Positions 1 through 5,226 of a stretch of DNA of 6,356 bases are shown piece by piece. How positions within the stretch are numbered: the first letter of the stretch is position 1; the number at the start of each line of letters is the position of its first letter. A program made the translations under genes and the position numbers. The notes beneath the pieces were generated by a model. It searched no databases. It had not been told where the DNA came from and was given only the letters and a program-made list of their open reading frames with translations. Source of the DNA: JAIVJN01 sp036732565 (GTDB lineage: Bacteria > Acidobacteriota > Vicinamibacteria > Vicinamibacterales > UBA2999); NCBI GenBank assembly GCA_036732565.1, contig DAINCF010000426.1, positions 1 to 6,356 of the forward strand, written 5' to 3'.

Positions 1-542
1 TCATCATCGACGAGATCAATCGCGGCAACTTGAGCAGAATCTTCGGCGAGCTGATGATGCTGATTGAGGCCGACAAGCGCGGGCAGCAATGGGCGATTCC
101 GCTGGCTTATGCGACCGATGCTGATGACAGATTCTACGTTCCGGAAAATCTCTATGTGATCGGGACGATGAATACAGCCGATCGGTCCCTCGCCATGGTC
201 GACTACGCCCTTCGTCGGCGCTTCAGGTTCGTGACGCTGCGACCCGAGTTCGCGAGTCCGGCCTTCGGTGCATATCTCGAGACCAATGGCGTCGATGCTG
301 GGTTGGTGAAACGAATCGTCAGCAGGATGAAAGCGCTGAACGACGCGATCTCAGCCGACACAAAGAACCTTGGTGCTGGCTACCAGATCGGCCACAGCTT
401 CTTCTGCCCTCGCAACGGCGCCGTCGCGGACGACGCTTGGTACCGTCGTGTCGTGCAGTCTGAGATCGTCCCGCTACTGCAGGAGTACTGGTTCGACGAT
501 GACAAGAAGGTCGATGAGCAGCGGGCTGCGTTGCTGGCATAG
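1..542 (+). CDS. mcrB: McrB, C-terminal part (5' end outside window): GTP-hydrolysing AAA+ motor of type IV restriction
   Basis: McrB is the GTPase motor of the McrBC type IV restriction enzyme. It forms a hexameric ring, binds modified cytosine sites through its N-terminal domain, and translocates DNA to drive cleavage by McrC. Only about the last 179 residues are here. The frame is open from base 3, so the gene begins upstream, and a TTG at base 30 is internal. The first visible residues, IIDEINRGNLS, are the Walker B region. MNTADRS follows, the GTP-specificity motif seen in E. coli McrB, then ALRRRF, a sensor/arginine-finger region. The tail (IGHSFFC, then EIVPLLQEYWFDDD) also follows the E. 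coli protein to its end, so this C-terminus is complete. The Walker A motif and DNA-binding domain are not in view. The stop is directly followed by mcrC. No frameshift is seen. Family assignment is very sure from remembered similarity; which modified base it recognises cannot be told. Confidence 0.96.
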   Translation, partial: IIDEINRGNLSRIFGELMMLIEADKRGQQWAIPLAYATDADDRFYVPENLYVIGTMNTADRSLAMVDYALRRRFRFVTLRPEFASPAFGAYLETNGVDAGLVKRIVSRMKALNDAISADTKNLGAGYQIGHSFFCPRNGAVADDAWYRRVVQSEIVPLLQEYWFDDDKKVDEQRAALLA

Positions 543-548
543 GTGTCG

Positions 549-1565
549 ATGGAGATCCCGATTCAGAACATCTACTACCTTCTCTGCTATGCGTGGGACA
601 AGCTGGAGGAGAAGGAACTAGTCGACGTCGACCCTGCTGGGATGACCGAGCTGGTTGATCTGTTCGCGCGTGTCCTCAGCGCAGGCACGAATCATGTCCT
701 GAAGCGCGGCTTCGATCGCAATTACGTAGGGCGGGATGAATGGACCAGCAGACTCAGGGGCAAGATTGCATTTTCGGCCGTGGCAAAGACCGGCACACTC
801 ACCGCCGCCCTCCCTTGTGAATTCGACGAGCTCAGCTACGACGTTCTTCACAATCAGATCCTGAAGGCAACGCTCGTCAGACTCGTTCGCACCGACAAGA
901 TTTCCCGGCACAATGCGGACGAACTGTCCGGACTGGTGCGCCATTTGGCCGAAGTGCGGAATATCGAAATCACGAGCCGCGGATTCGGGCAGGTGCAACT
1001 GCACCGGAACAACCGGTTCTACGATTTTCTGATGAAGGTCTGTGAGCTGATCCATAGGAACCTGCTCATATCAGAGGCATCGGGGCGCAGTCGTTTCAGA
1101 GACTTCTCGCGCGACCGGCAGCAGATGGCAGTCCTTTACGAGAGCTTCGTCAGGAACTTCTACCGCATTCACAGCCGCTACAAGGTCAAGCGCGAAGACA
1201 TTTATTGGAATTGGATCGCGGAAGACCAGGTCGCTGCTGGCTTGCTGCCAAAGATGCAGACCGACATCAGCCTCACGGCTGACGGCAGAAAGATCATCAT
1301 CGATTGCAAGTACACGCCAGAGGCGACGCAGCATCACTACGACGCCAACACGTTGCGCTCAGCCCACCTGTACCAAATCAACGCGTACTTGGACAACTTG
1401 TCGAGCGCGGATAGCGCGTGTGATGCGATGCTGCTTTATCCGACCGTAGACAAGCCGTTGTCAGCGTCATACGCACACAAGGCCCATCGGATAAGCATCA
1501 GGACGATCAATCTGAATCAGCCGTGGCCCGACATCCACAGAGATCTTCTGGCGCTGGTCGCATGA
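549..1565 (+). CDS. mcrC: McrC, PD-(D/E)XK nuclease subunit of McrBC
   Basis: McrC binds the McrB ring, stimulates its GTPase and cuts DNA. The protein is 338 residues, close to E. coli McrC (348). It opens with IPIQNIYYLLCYAW, the typical McrC N-terminus. The nuclease site is near residue 239 onward: QTDISL supplies the first Asp (D239), and IIIDCKY supplies D252 and K254, matching the D...DxK signature. LYQINAYL, then LLYP and a C-terminal TINLNQPWPDIHRDLL block, are further family hallmarks. ATG 549 is chosen because it aligns with the E. coli start (ME.P). GTG 543, immediately after the mcrB stop, would add two residues. Neither has a convincing Shine-Dalgarno, so translation probably depends on coupling to mcrB. 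The gene ends in TGA that overlaps the next ATG. The catalytic residues are intact, so the nuclease is probably active. Confidence 0.96.
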   Translation: MEIPIQNIYYLLCYAWDKLEEKELVDVDPAGMTELVDLFARVLSAGTNHVLKRGFDRNYVGRDEWTSRLRGKIAFSAVAKTGTLTAALPCEFDELSYDVLHNQILKATLVRLVRTDKISRHNADELSGLVRHLAEVRNIEITSRGFGQVQLHRNNRFYDFLMKVCELIHRNLLISEASGRSRFRDFSRDRQQMAVLYESFVRNFYRIHSRYKVKREDIYWNWIAEDQVAAGLLPKMQTDISLTADGRKIIIDCKYTPEATQHHYDANTLRSAHLYQINAYLDNLSSADSACDAMLLYPTVDKPLSASYAHKAHRISIRTINLNQPWPDIHRDLLALVA

Positions 1566-2149
1566 CTTCGCAGACACCCTTAGCAGTCGTCCTCGCCGGT
1601 CCCAACGGCGCCGGCAAAAGCACGACCGCTCCGTATCTGCTCAAGGACGCACTCGCCGTAGACGAGTTCGTCAATGCCGATACGATCGCGCAGGGACTGT
1701 CGGCGTATCGGCCCGATGCAGCCGCCGTTACCGCCGGAAAAGTAATGCTCGAGCGCTTGCGCGCACTCGCGAGCATGCGACGGGACTTCGCCTTTGAAAC
1801 CACGCTATCGGGGCGCTCGCATGCACGCTGGCTCCGGGAGCTTCAAGCCTCAGGTTACCGGACTCATTTGATCTTCCTGTCGTTGCCTTCGGCGGACTTG
1901 GCGGTGGCTCGTGTGGCAGACCGCGTCCGCCGCGGCGGTCACCACGTTCCTGACGCCGTCGTGCGGCGACGATTCGTTGCGGGATTGAGGAATCTGTTCT
2001 CTGTCTACATGCCTGCGGTTGATGCGTGGAACGTTTACGACAACGCCGACGTCGTGAGCCCGCGTCTGATCGCTTCCCGAGCCTTTGGTGCCTCCGCAGT
2101 GGTTGCTGATGCGGAGGTATGGAAATCCCTGCAGGAGCTGCAGTCATGA
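1562..2149 (+). CDS. Zeta-toxin-like P-loop kinase (AAA_33/COG4185-type)
   Basis: This is a 195-residue small-molecule-kinase-fold protein. Classical zeta toxins phosphorylate UDP-sugar precursors of peptidoglycan; the substrate of this shorter chromosomal branch is not settled. Visible motifs are a Walker A, GPNGAGKST at residues 13-21, followed by VNADTIA with D40 in the position of the zeta catalytic Asp. FAFETTLSGRSH follows at about 76-87. The arginine-rich lid is RVRRGGHHVPDAVVRRRF at 121-138, where the GGHxVP element is typical of this family. The frame is open upstream to about 1523, but ATG 1562 is preferred. It overlaps the mcrC stop as ATGA and starts just before the P-loop, whereas an earlier start would sit inside mcrC. 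There is no clear Shine-Dalgarno, so re-initiation after mcrC is likely. It overlaps the following small gene in the same way. It could be a toxin or an auxiliary kinase; the family is firm, the role inferred. Confidence 0.88.
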   Translation: MTSQTPLAVVLAGPNGAGKSTTAPYLLKDALAVDEFVNADTIAQGLSAYRPDAAAVTAGKVMLERLRALASMRRDFAFETTLSGRSHARWLRELQASGYRTHLIFLSLPSADLAVARVADRVRRGGHHVPDAVVRRRFVAGLRNLFSVYMPAVDAWNVYDNADVVSPRLIASRAFGASAVVADAEVWKSLQELQS

Positions 2150-2358
2150 CGATGCCAAATTCAGGCGCGACACCCGTCGAGCGGGCTGGTGATCTTGATC
2201 GAATCGGGCGTGCGCTTCGCGCGGCCGTTCGTGATGCCCTTCAACGCCATAAGCGAGACGGCGATCCGGTTGCTGTGTGGCGGGAAGGCCGAGTCGTCTG
2301 GCTGCCTCCAGATCAAATCCCGACTGCTGACGAGTCGAGCGAAACGCCAGGCAAGTAG
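2146..2358 (+). CDS. Small partner protein of the zeta-like kinase (putative antitoxin)
   Basis: This 70-residue protein starts at an ATG that overlaps the kinase stop as ATGA. An AGGAG at 2133-2137 lies 8 bases ahead, which fixes the start. The middle is a helical, basic segment (DRIGRALRAAVRDALQRHKRDG), followed by a short beta-rich block, VAVWREGRVVWLPPDQIP, and a polar tail. From memory, small proteins with this helix plus VxVWRxGxVVWxxP pattern commonly sit directly after COG4185-type kinases, so it is probably the cognate partner, perhaps an antitoxin. In classical epsilon/zeta systems the antitoxin comes first, so this order is reversed. It has no signal peptide, membrane segment or obvious DNA-binding motif. 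The existence of the gene is well supported by coupling and Shine-Dalgarno; the antitoxin role is inference. Confidence 0.8.
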   Translation: MTMPNSGATPVERAGDLDRIGRALRAAVRDALQRHKRDGDPVAVWREGRVVWLPPDQIPTADESSETPGK

Positions 2359-2398
2359 TGCGCTCCGATGAATACCGCATGGTGGACGATTTAACCGT

Positions 2399-2413
2399 GC
2401 GGTCATTGACCGC
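2399..2413. repeat. Perfect 7+1+7 dyad (GCGGTCA-T-TGACCGC)
   Basis: The arms GCGGTCA and TGACCGC are perfectly complementary around a single central T. A one-base gap cannot form a good RNA loop at full stem length, so a protein-binding site is a better reading than a terminator. Its GGTCA/TGACC half-sites also occur at 3084-3108, upstream of the DUF6933-type gene. No regulator gene sits next to it, so its function is unknown. Confidence 0.45.
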
Positions 2414-2415
2414 GT

Positions 2416-2446
2416 CGCTCCAGTAATTGCCAGGCCACTGGGAGCG
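2416..2446. terminator. Stem-loop after the mcr operon, possible terminator without U-tract
   Basis: CGCTCCAGT (2416-2424) pairs with ACTGGGAGCG (2437-2446) through a 9-bp stem with one bulged G and a 12-base loop. It lies about 58 bases past the small-protein stop. No run of T follows on either strand, so it is not a textbook intrinsic terminator. It could instead protect the mRNA 3' end or mark a factor-dependent stop. Confidence 0.35.
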
Positions 2447-2500
2447 CGCCGGGCGGGTCAAGGCCGCGCAGCGCCGTAGGGCAGTCTTGACGCGCTCAAG

Positions 2501-2529
2501 CGCTCCCGGAACAATCGAGTACCGGAGCG
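2501..2529. terminator. Stem-loop after the DUF6933-type gene, possible terminator without U-tract
   Basis: CGCTCCCGG (2501-2509) pairs with CCGGAGCG (2522-2529) through 8 bp with one bulged C and a 12-base loop. It lies 16 bases past the stop of the - strand gene, the usual place for a terminator. It lacks a T-run in that direction. Its shape (CGCTCC arm, one bulge, 12-base loop) mirrors the stem-loop at 2416-2446. Confidence 0.35.
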
Positions 2530-2544
2530 ACGCAAACGTTCCCG

Positions 2545-3036
2545 CTACTTGCCTCGGAACACAGCTCGCGTCAACTCGATCGGACTGGCGCCGTCCAGCG
2601 GGAGAATCGGCGTCTGCGCCAGGAACCGAATCAGTTCCTCCGGCGTCTCGGGTTCGGGCCGCCGCGCATTCCCGACCTGCGCCATGAAGGCGAAGTCATT
2701 CATGGTCCCGAGCAGGCTGCGGTTACGTGTCCGGCCGAAGGCCACCTCCGACATCCGCGCATGTTCCTCGGCGATGTCCACTGCGGCGACGCCGACAAGG
2801 TCCAGCACTTCGCATACGGCGTCCGGAAACACTGAGGCCAACCGCTTGCCCTCGCGAATGGGAATCACGACCGGAAGTCGAGACCGCTCGCTGATGAACA
2901 GCAGGTGCTGACGACGACCGAGTTGGAGGATGTTGCCATACCAGTCGCCGAGCCGTGTCGTGGACTCGACGACGGGCAGGTTGTCGGTCTGTTTCAGGCG
3001 CGCGAGCAGCTTCTGTGTGCAACGAAGAACGACCAT
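2545..3036 (-). CDS. DUF6933-type protein, function unknown
   Basis: This 163-residue protein starts MVVLRCTQKLLARLK and continues STTRLGDWYGNILQLGRRQHLLFISERSRLPVVIPIRE. I recognise this as the pattern of DUF6933 proteins, small soluble proteins with no known activity that are scattered in bacterial genomes. The N-terminal half is the conserved domain. The C-terminal half (residues about 85-163) is helical, with a conserved-looking LGTMNDFAFM segment. There is no signal peptide, membrane helix or nuclease motif. The ATG at 3036 is right because the family begins at this MxVLRCTQKL block. The Shine-Dalgarno is weak (a TAGGCG about 9 bases upstream). It is transcribed alone, convergent with the mcr operon. 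Upstream lies a cluster of TTGACC/GGTCAA sites that may control it. The gene is sure and the family fairly sure; I assign no role. Confidence 0.82.
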   Translation of the reverse strand: MVVLRCTQKLLARLKQTDNLPVVESTTRLGDWYGNILQLGRRQHLLFISERSRLPVVIPIREGKRLASVFPDAVCEVLDLVGVAAVDIAEEHARMSEVAFGRTRNRSLLGTMNDFAFMAQVGNARRPEPETPEELIRFLAQTPILPLDGASPIELTRAVFRGK

Positions 3037-3083
3037 TGGTTGCGCCTACGGTACGACACTGCGCGCGGACGATCATCATGACG

Positions 3084-3108
3084 TTGACCAGCGCGCGCGC
3101 CGGGTCAA
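3084..3108. promoter_or_regulatory. Dyad TTGACC-N13-GGTCAA, possible operator
   Basis: TTGACC (3084-3089) and GGTCAA (3103-3108) are perfect inverted 6-mers around a 13-base alternating GC core. The site lies about 50-70 bases upstream of the DUF6933-type start, a fitting place for an operator. Read on the - strand, TTGACC at 3108-3103 could also be a -35 element, but the hexamer 17 bases on (AACGTC) is a poor -10. Two more GGTCA copies follow at 3126-3130 and 3140-3144. Confidence 0.4.
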
Positions 3109-3197
3109 GATCTCGGCCCGGATCTGGTCACACGCATCCGGTCACGATCTGAGCACATATCCTGGCCGCAACTTGCCGGACAACCGAAACCAGACAC

Positions 3198-3258
3198 GGG
3201 CGTGAGCGGCCCCGCCCGCAGGGGGCCGAACAGGGCCAGAGCGGGGTCGCTCACGCCC
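3198..3258. repeat. Strong 18-bp inverted repeat / stem-loop
   Basis: The arms run 3198-3215 and 3241-3258. The outer 11 bases (GGGCGTGAGCG against CGCTCACGCCC) pair perfectly, then one G-T wobble, then six more G-C pairs. The loop is 25 bases. This is the most stable-looking structure in the window. A C/T-rich tract follows on the + side but has no clean T-run. It could be a terminator, a structured RNA element or an end of a lost mobile element. Confidence 0.7.
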
Positions 3259-3294
3259 TCACTCACCCCTTCTCTCTTCTCTTGTCTGCGGCCC

Positions 3295-3315
3295 GGCCGG
3301 CACAGGGCGCCGGCC
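3295..3315. repeat. Short GC hairpin
   Basis: GGCCGGC (3295-3301) and GCCGGCC (3309-3315) pair perfectly around a 7-base loop. It follows the C/T-rich tract. In DNA this rich in G and C a 7-bp arm carries limited weight, but it adds to the run of stems in this gap. Confidence 0.4.
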
Positions 3316-3422
3316 TCCCGAAGCGAGCATCGCGCAATTCCTGGTCTTTCTAGCGGCTCCTGCGCCACGAGGCAGGCTCTGCGCGTCTGTGGCGGCGGCA
3401 TCGTGGGGGTCGACGTCGCCGG

Positions 3423-3465
3423 GAACAGGGAGCCGCTGACGCGAATCGCTGTCGGCTCCCCGTTC
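3423..3465. repeat. 12-bp stem-loop with one mismatch after abiEii
   Basis: GAACaGGGAGCCG (3423-3435) pairs with CGGCTCCCcGTTC (3453-3465), 12 pairs with one A/C mismatch and a 17-base loop. A second CGGCTCCC copy at 3465-3472 could pair with the same left arm in a competing fold. It starts about 20 bases past the abiEii stop, so it may end the abiE transcript. No T-run follows on the - strand. Confidence 0.45.
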
Positions 3466-3484
3466 GGCTCCCCCCTCTTGGTAC

Positions 3485-4303
3485 TCAGTGGTCGTCACCC
3501 TTCCACGGATCGCCTGGAAGAAGCTTGACCAGGCGCTCTGAAATGAGTGCCTCGGCGGCGATGGGATCCCACGCTTCGCCGGTCGCAAGAAGTGGGCTGA
3601 GGTCGGCCAGGAACGCGCCGTCGCGCTTCTTCAATGCGAGGTTCTGTTCGACCTGCGCGCGGGTGATCGGGTGGCCGTCGCGGACCATGTACTCGAGGAA
3701 CGCCGCGACGATTCGCCGTGGTTGCACGGGCAAGCGCGTGAGGGCGATCTCGAGGTCGAACAGGTCCCGTGCCTGCTTGCGCTGGTAGAGCGCGCGGAGC
3801 TTGGTGCCGAGCAGTTCGTCGAGCTCGTAGGTTTGGATGTCGCATTCACCCTCGAACCACCGGGAGGCGACCTTGAACGGAGCCTTTCGAAGGCCATAGA
3901 GCGCGAAGTGTTCGCGGGTGTTGGTTTCGACCTTAAGCCGCATCGGCACAGGCGACGCGCCCTCGGCCGTGTAGCGGAAATAGAACGTGATTCGGCCCTC
4001 GCCCTGCTTCCACTTCGGCTTGCCAAGCCAGGGTTCCAGCACGGCCCTCAACGCGTTCATCATCGGCCCGGCAGGCTGGGCCGTGGTCTGCACGAGATCG
4101 ATGTCCTCCGAGTACCGCGCGGGCGGCCGGAGCTGCAGCTTGGAGAGCGCCGTGCCACCCCGCAGGGCAAGCGAATCGGCGAGCGCTGGATGCCTGAAGA
4201 TCTCCAGCAGCGCACGGCTGATCACCAGGTCCTGCTCGACCTGCGCATCGTCAATCCACGGTGCCTCGGCGCGCCACTCGGTGATGTAGTCGAACGGGAT
4301 CAC
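3485..4303 (-). CDS. abiEii: AbiEii, nucleotidyltransferase toxin of the AbiE type IV toxin-antitoxin system
   Basis: AbiEii toxins are DNA-polymerase-beta-fold nucleotidyltransferases. They bind nucleotides and stop growth, and related MenT enzymes modify tRNA 3' ends. In abortive infection this limits phage spread. The protein is 272 residues, normal for the PF08843 family. Motifs in order: LRGGTALSK (residues 48-55), RYSEDIDL (63-70) with the metal-binding D67 and D69, and KLRALYQRKQARDLFDL (168-184), the family's third block containing the conserved Lys and Asp. A basic/helical C-terminus follows. The start is GTG 4303, which overlaps the abiEi stop as GTGA and has a GGAG (4315-4312) 8 bases upstream. 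All key residues are present, so the toxin should be active. In type IV systems antitoxin and toxin do not need to bind each other. The pair is cotranscribed, antitoxin first. Confidence 0.95.
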   Translation of the reverse strand: MIPFDYITEWRAEAPWIDDAQVEQDLVISRALLEIFRHPALADSLALRGGTALSKLQLRPPARYSEDIDLVQTTAQPAGPMMNALRAVLEPWLGKPKWKQGEGRITFYFRYTAEGASPVPMRLKVETNTREHFALYGLRKAPFKVASRWFEGECDIQTYELDELLGTKLRALYQRKQARDLFDLEIALTRLPVQPRRIVAAFLEYMVRDGHPITRAQVEQNLALKKRDGAFLADLSPLLATGEAWDPIAAEALISERLVKLLPGDPWKGDDH

Positions 4304-5103
4304 AGGTCGGGCTCCACGCTCGCGTTGACGACGATCTTCCAGCCCGTGTCACGAGTCCCGGAGTTGCTATTAGCTCCTGCCAGGAGGACCGCGGACTTGT
4401 GCGCGTGGGCCTGAACCCATGCCTTGAGCGGAGCGGCTTTCTCGGCCGCGTCGACGCGTTCCAACACGTAGCCAAGACGCTGCGACCAGGCCGGGGGCGC
4501 GGTGCCGGCGACGGCCACCAGCTTGTCGGCGTCGAGCCGTTCGGCAAGCTCGCCGAGCACGGTGGCCACCTGGTTCAATCCACCGGCTCGATGCGGGTAG
4601 CCGACGAGGTCCAGGGCGGTCGCTTCGGGGGTAGAGATGAGCAGAGTTCCTCGCGGAGTGTTGACGCTCTGAACGGGTACATCGCGGAGCCGCTTGCGGA
4701 CGATGAAGGCGACGCGCACGCGACTGCAGGCAAGCGGTCGACGAGCCCGTTCGAGGCAGACTTGGAACTCTTGAGGGCGCTGGTGCGCGGCGCCGTGGTA
4801 CTGCGCGGCAGTGAGGAGGCCGGCGTAGTAGCGCAGGCCCAGTCGCTCCATCAGCGAGGGGACGAATTGCTCGGCGGGAAGGCAGCCAAGGGCGTGATAC
4901 TCGGGTGGCACGACAACGTAGTAGCCGCGTGCCGGTGAGGAGACGAGCCCCTGCTGGGACAGCCGGTGGAGGGCCACCTTAGCCGCCTCCGCGGACACAC
5001 CGAGAGCGTCCCGGGCGTCGGCGGAATTGAAGAAATAACGTCCCGACCGGGCGAGGCCTTCCACGTATTGCCGAGCGTTCTCTGCTCGTCCTTCCATGTG
5101 CAT
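4300..5103 (-). CDS. abiEi: AbiEi, wHTH antitoxin and autorepressor
   Basis: AbiEi neutralises the AbiEii toxin and represses its own operon. The N-terminal winged helix-turn-helix spans about residues 20-68: NSADARDALGVSAEAAKVAL is the helix pair and GLVSSPARGYYVVVPPEY the wing, with its usual basic/aromatic pattern. The C-terminal domain includes YYAGLLTAAQYHGAAHQRPQEFQV and STPEATALDLVGYPHRAGGL, both hallmarks of the family, and ends near 267 residues. The frame is open to a TTG at 5115, but that codon lies within the operator dyad. ATG 5103 or ATG 5097 is more likely. Neither has a Shine-Dalgarno. The closest promoter guess would begin transcription near 5097, so the mRNA may be leaderless. 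The stop overlaps the toxin start by 4 bases. Confidence in identity is high, in the exact start moderate. Confidence 0.92.
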   Translation of the reverse strand: MHMEGRAENARQYVEGLARSGRYFFNSADARDALGVSAEAAKVALHRLSQQGLVSSPARGYYVVVPPEYHALGCLPAEQFVPSLMERLGLRYYAGLLTAAQYHGAAHQRPQEFQVCLERARRPLACSRVRVAFIVRKRLRDVPVQSVNTPRGTLLISTPEATALDLVGYPHRAGGLNQVATVLGELAERLDADKLVAVAGTAPPAWSQRLGYVLERVDAAEKAAPLKAWVQAHAHKSAVLLAGANSNSGTRDTGWKIVVNASVEPDL

Positions 5104-5126
5104 AAAGTAACACAATCAGTTACTTT
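5104..5126. promoter_or_regulatory. Perfect 8+7+8 dyad, probable AbiEi operator
   Basis: AAAGTAAC (5104-5111) and GTTACTTT (5119-5126) are exact inverted copies around a 7-base spacer. The site directly abuts ATG 5103. AbiEi proteins are known to bind inverted repeats in front of their own operon and repress it, so this is the natural operator. It is AT-rich compared with its surroundings. Confidence 0.78.
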
Positions 5127-5132
5127 GCGCAA
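5104..5132 (-). promoter_or_regulatory. Candidate proximal abiE promoter overlapping the operator
   Basis: On the - strand TTGCGC (5132-5127) and TACTTT (5109-5104) are 17 bases apart, each matching three of six consensus positions. A TGT directly before TACTTT gives a weak extended -10. The expected start point falls near ATG 5097, which would make a leaderless message. The dyad fills the spacer and -10, so bound AbiEi would block polymerase. Confidence 0.4.
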
Positions 5133-5148
5133 ACGAAATGCCTAGCTC

Positions 5149-5189
5149 GGCTGGCAAGAATATAGCGTCTTTGACTATTATTGCCAGCC
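5149..5189. repeat. Inverted repeat in the abiE upstream region
   Basis: GGCTGGCAA (5149-5157) and TTGCCAGCC (5181-5189) are perfect 9-bp inverted arms. After one mismatch four more pairs (AATA/TATT) extend the stem, leaving a 13-base loop. It lies between the stop of the 329-residue gene and abiEi. It may be a terminator for that gene, though no T-run follows, or a second regulatory site, since it covers the distal promoter candidate. Confidence 0.55.
5159..5187 (-). promoter_or_regulatory. Candidate distal abiE promoter
   Basis: On the - strand CTGGCA (5187-5182; four of six matches) and TATATT (5164-5159; five of six) are 17 bases apart. A start near 5152 would give a leader of about 50 bases that contains the AbiEi dyad. 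It matches consensus better than the proximal candidate and lies within the 5149-5189 dyad. Confidence 0.45.
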
Positions 5190-5226
5190 AAGCCAACTGC
5201 CTTCGGCGCAGGTAGATAGCCGTTCC

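Larger units (their letters stand above)
2359..2544. other. Convergent intergenic gap with dyads, no gene
   Basis: These 186 bases separate the + strand mcr operon from the - strand DUF6933-type gene, both of which end here. I see no convincing coding frame. The hexamer CGCTCC or its complement GGAGCG occurs five times (2361, 2416, 2441, 2501, 2524), four of them as stem arms. A perfect dyad lies at 2399-2413. The region probably holds transcription end points for both operons and may be the join between two acquired modules. Confidence 0.6.
3037..3484. other. 448-base gene-free structured region
   Basis: No open frame here looks like a real protein; the open stretches encode Arg/Pro/Ser-rich sequence typical of GC-rich non-coding DNA. 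It holds a dyad at 3084-3108, an 18-bp stem at 3198-3258 followed by a C/T-rich tract (about 3259-3288), a short GC hairpin at 3295-3315, and a 12-bp stem at 3423-3465. The part near 3037-3110 should contain the promoter of the - strand DUF6933-type gene, but I find no good -35/-10 pair. The part near 3420-3484 lies after abiEii and may end its transcript. The middle could be a non-coding RNA, a transcribed leader or a remnant of a mobile element. Confidence 0.6.

Noticed and set aside
618..1055. 145-codon - strand open frame opposite mcrC
   Set aside because: Shadow of mcrC; no motif or start signal of its own.
2389..2395. ATTTAAC heptamer resembling an integron attC R box
   Set aside because: No matching inverse core (GTTRRRY) lies at the needed distance and no gene-cassette layout is present.
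3091..3100. Alternating GC run as a Z-DNA or microsatellite element
   Set aside because: Only ten bases long in GC-rich DNA; more simply the core of the 3084-3108 dyad.
3250..3272. Short tandem repeat (CTCACnCCCT, then CTCACCCCTT)
   Set aside because: Only two imperfect copies; too short to call a repeat element.
3105..3401. 98-residue - strand open frame in the gene-free region
   Set aside because: Composition is typical of non-coding GC-rich DNA, with the 18-bp stem inside it. No recognisable domain.
3202..3528. 108-residue + strand open frame in the gene-free region
   Set aside because: It is Arg/Ser/Pro-rich with no family pattern, runs through the stem-loops and enters the abiEii gene on the opposite strand. 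It has no Shine-Dalgarno I can credit.
3671..4414. Long + strand open frame (247 codons) opposite abiEii
   Set aside because: It is the antisense shadow of abiEii, which has intact family motifs and a coupled start.
5104..5115. TTG 5115 as the start of AbiEi
   Set aside because: It lies inside the operator dyad, lacks a Shine-Dalgarno, and two ATG codons follow within 18 bases.
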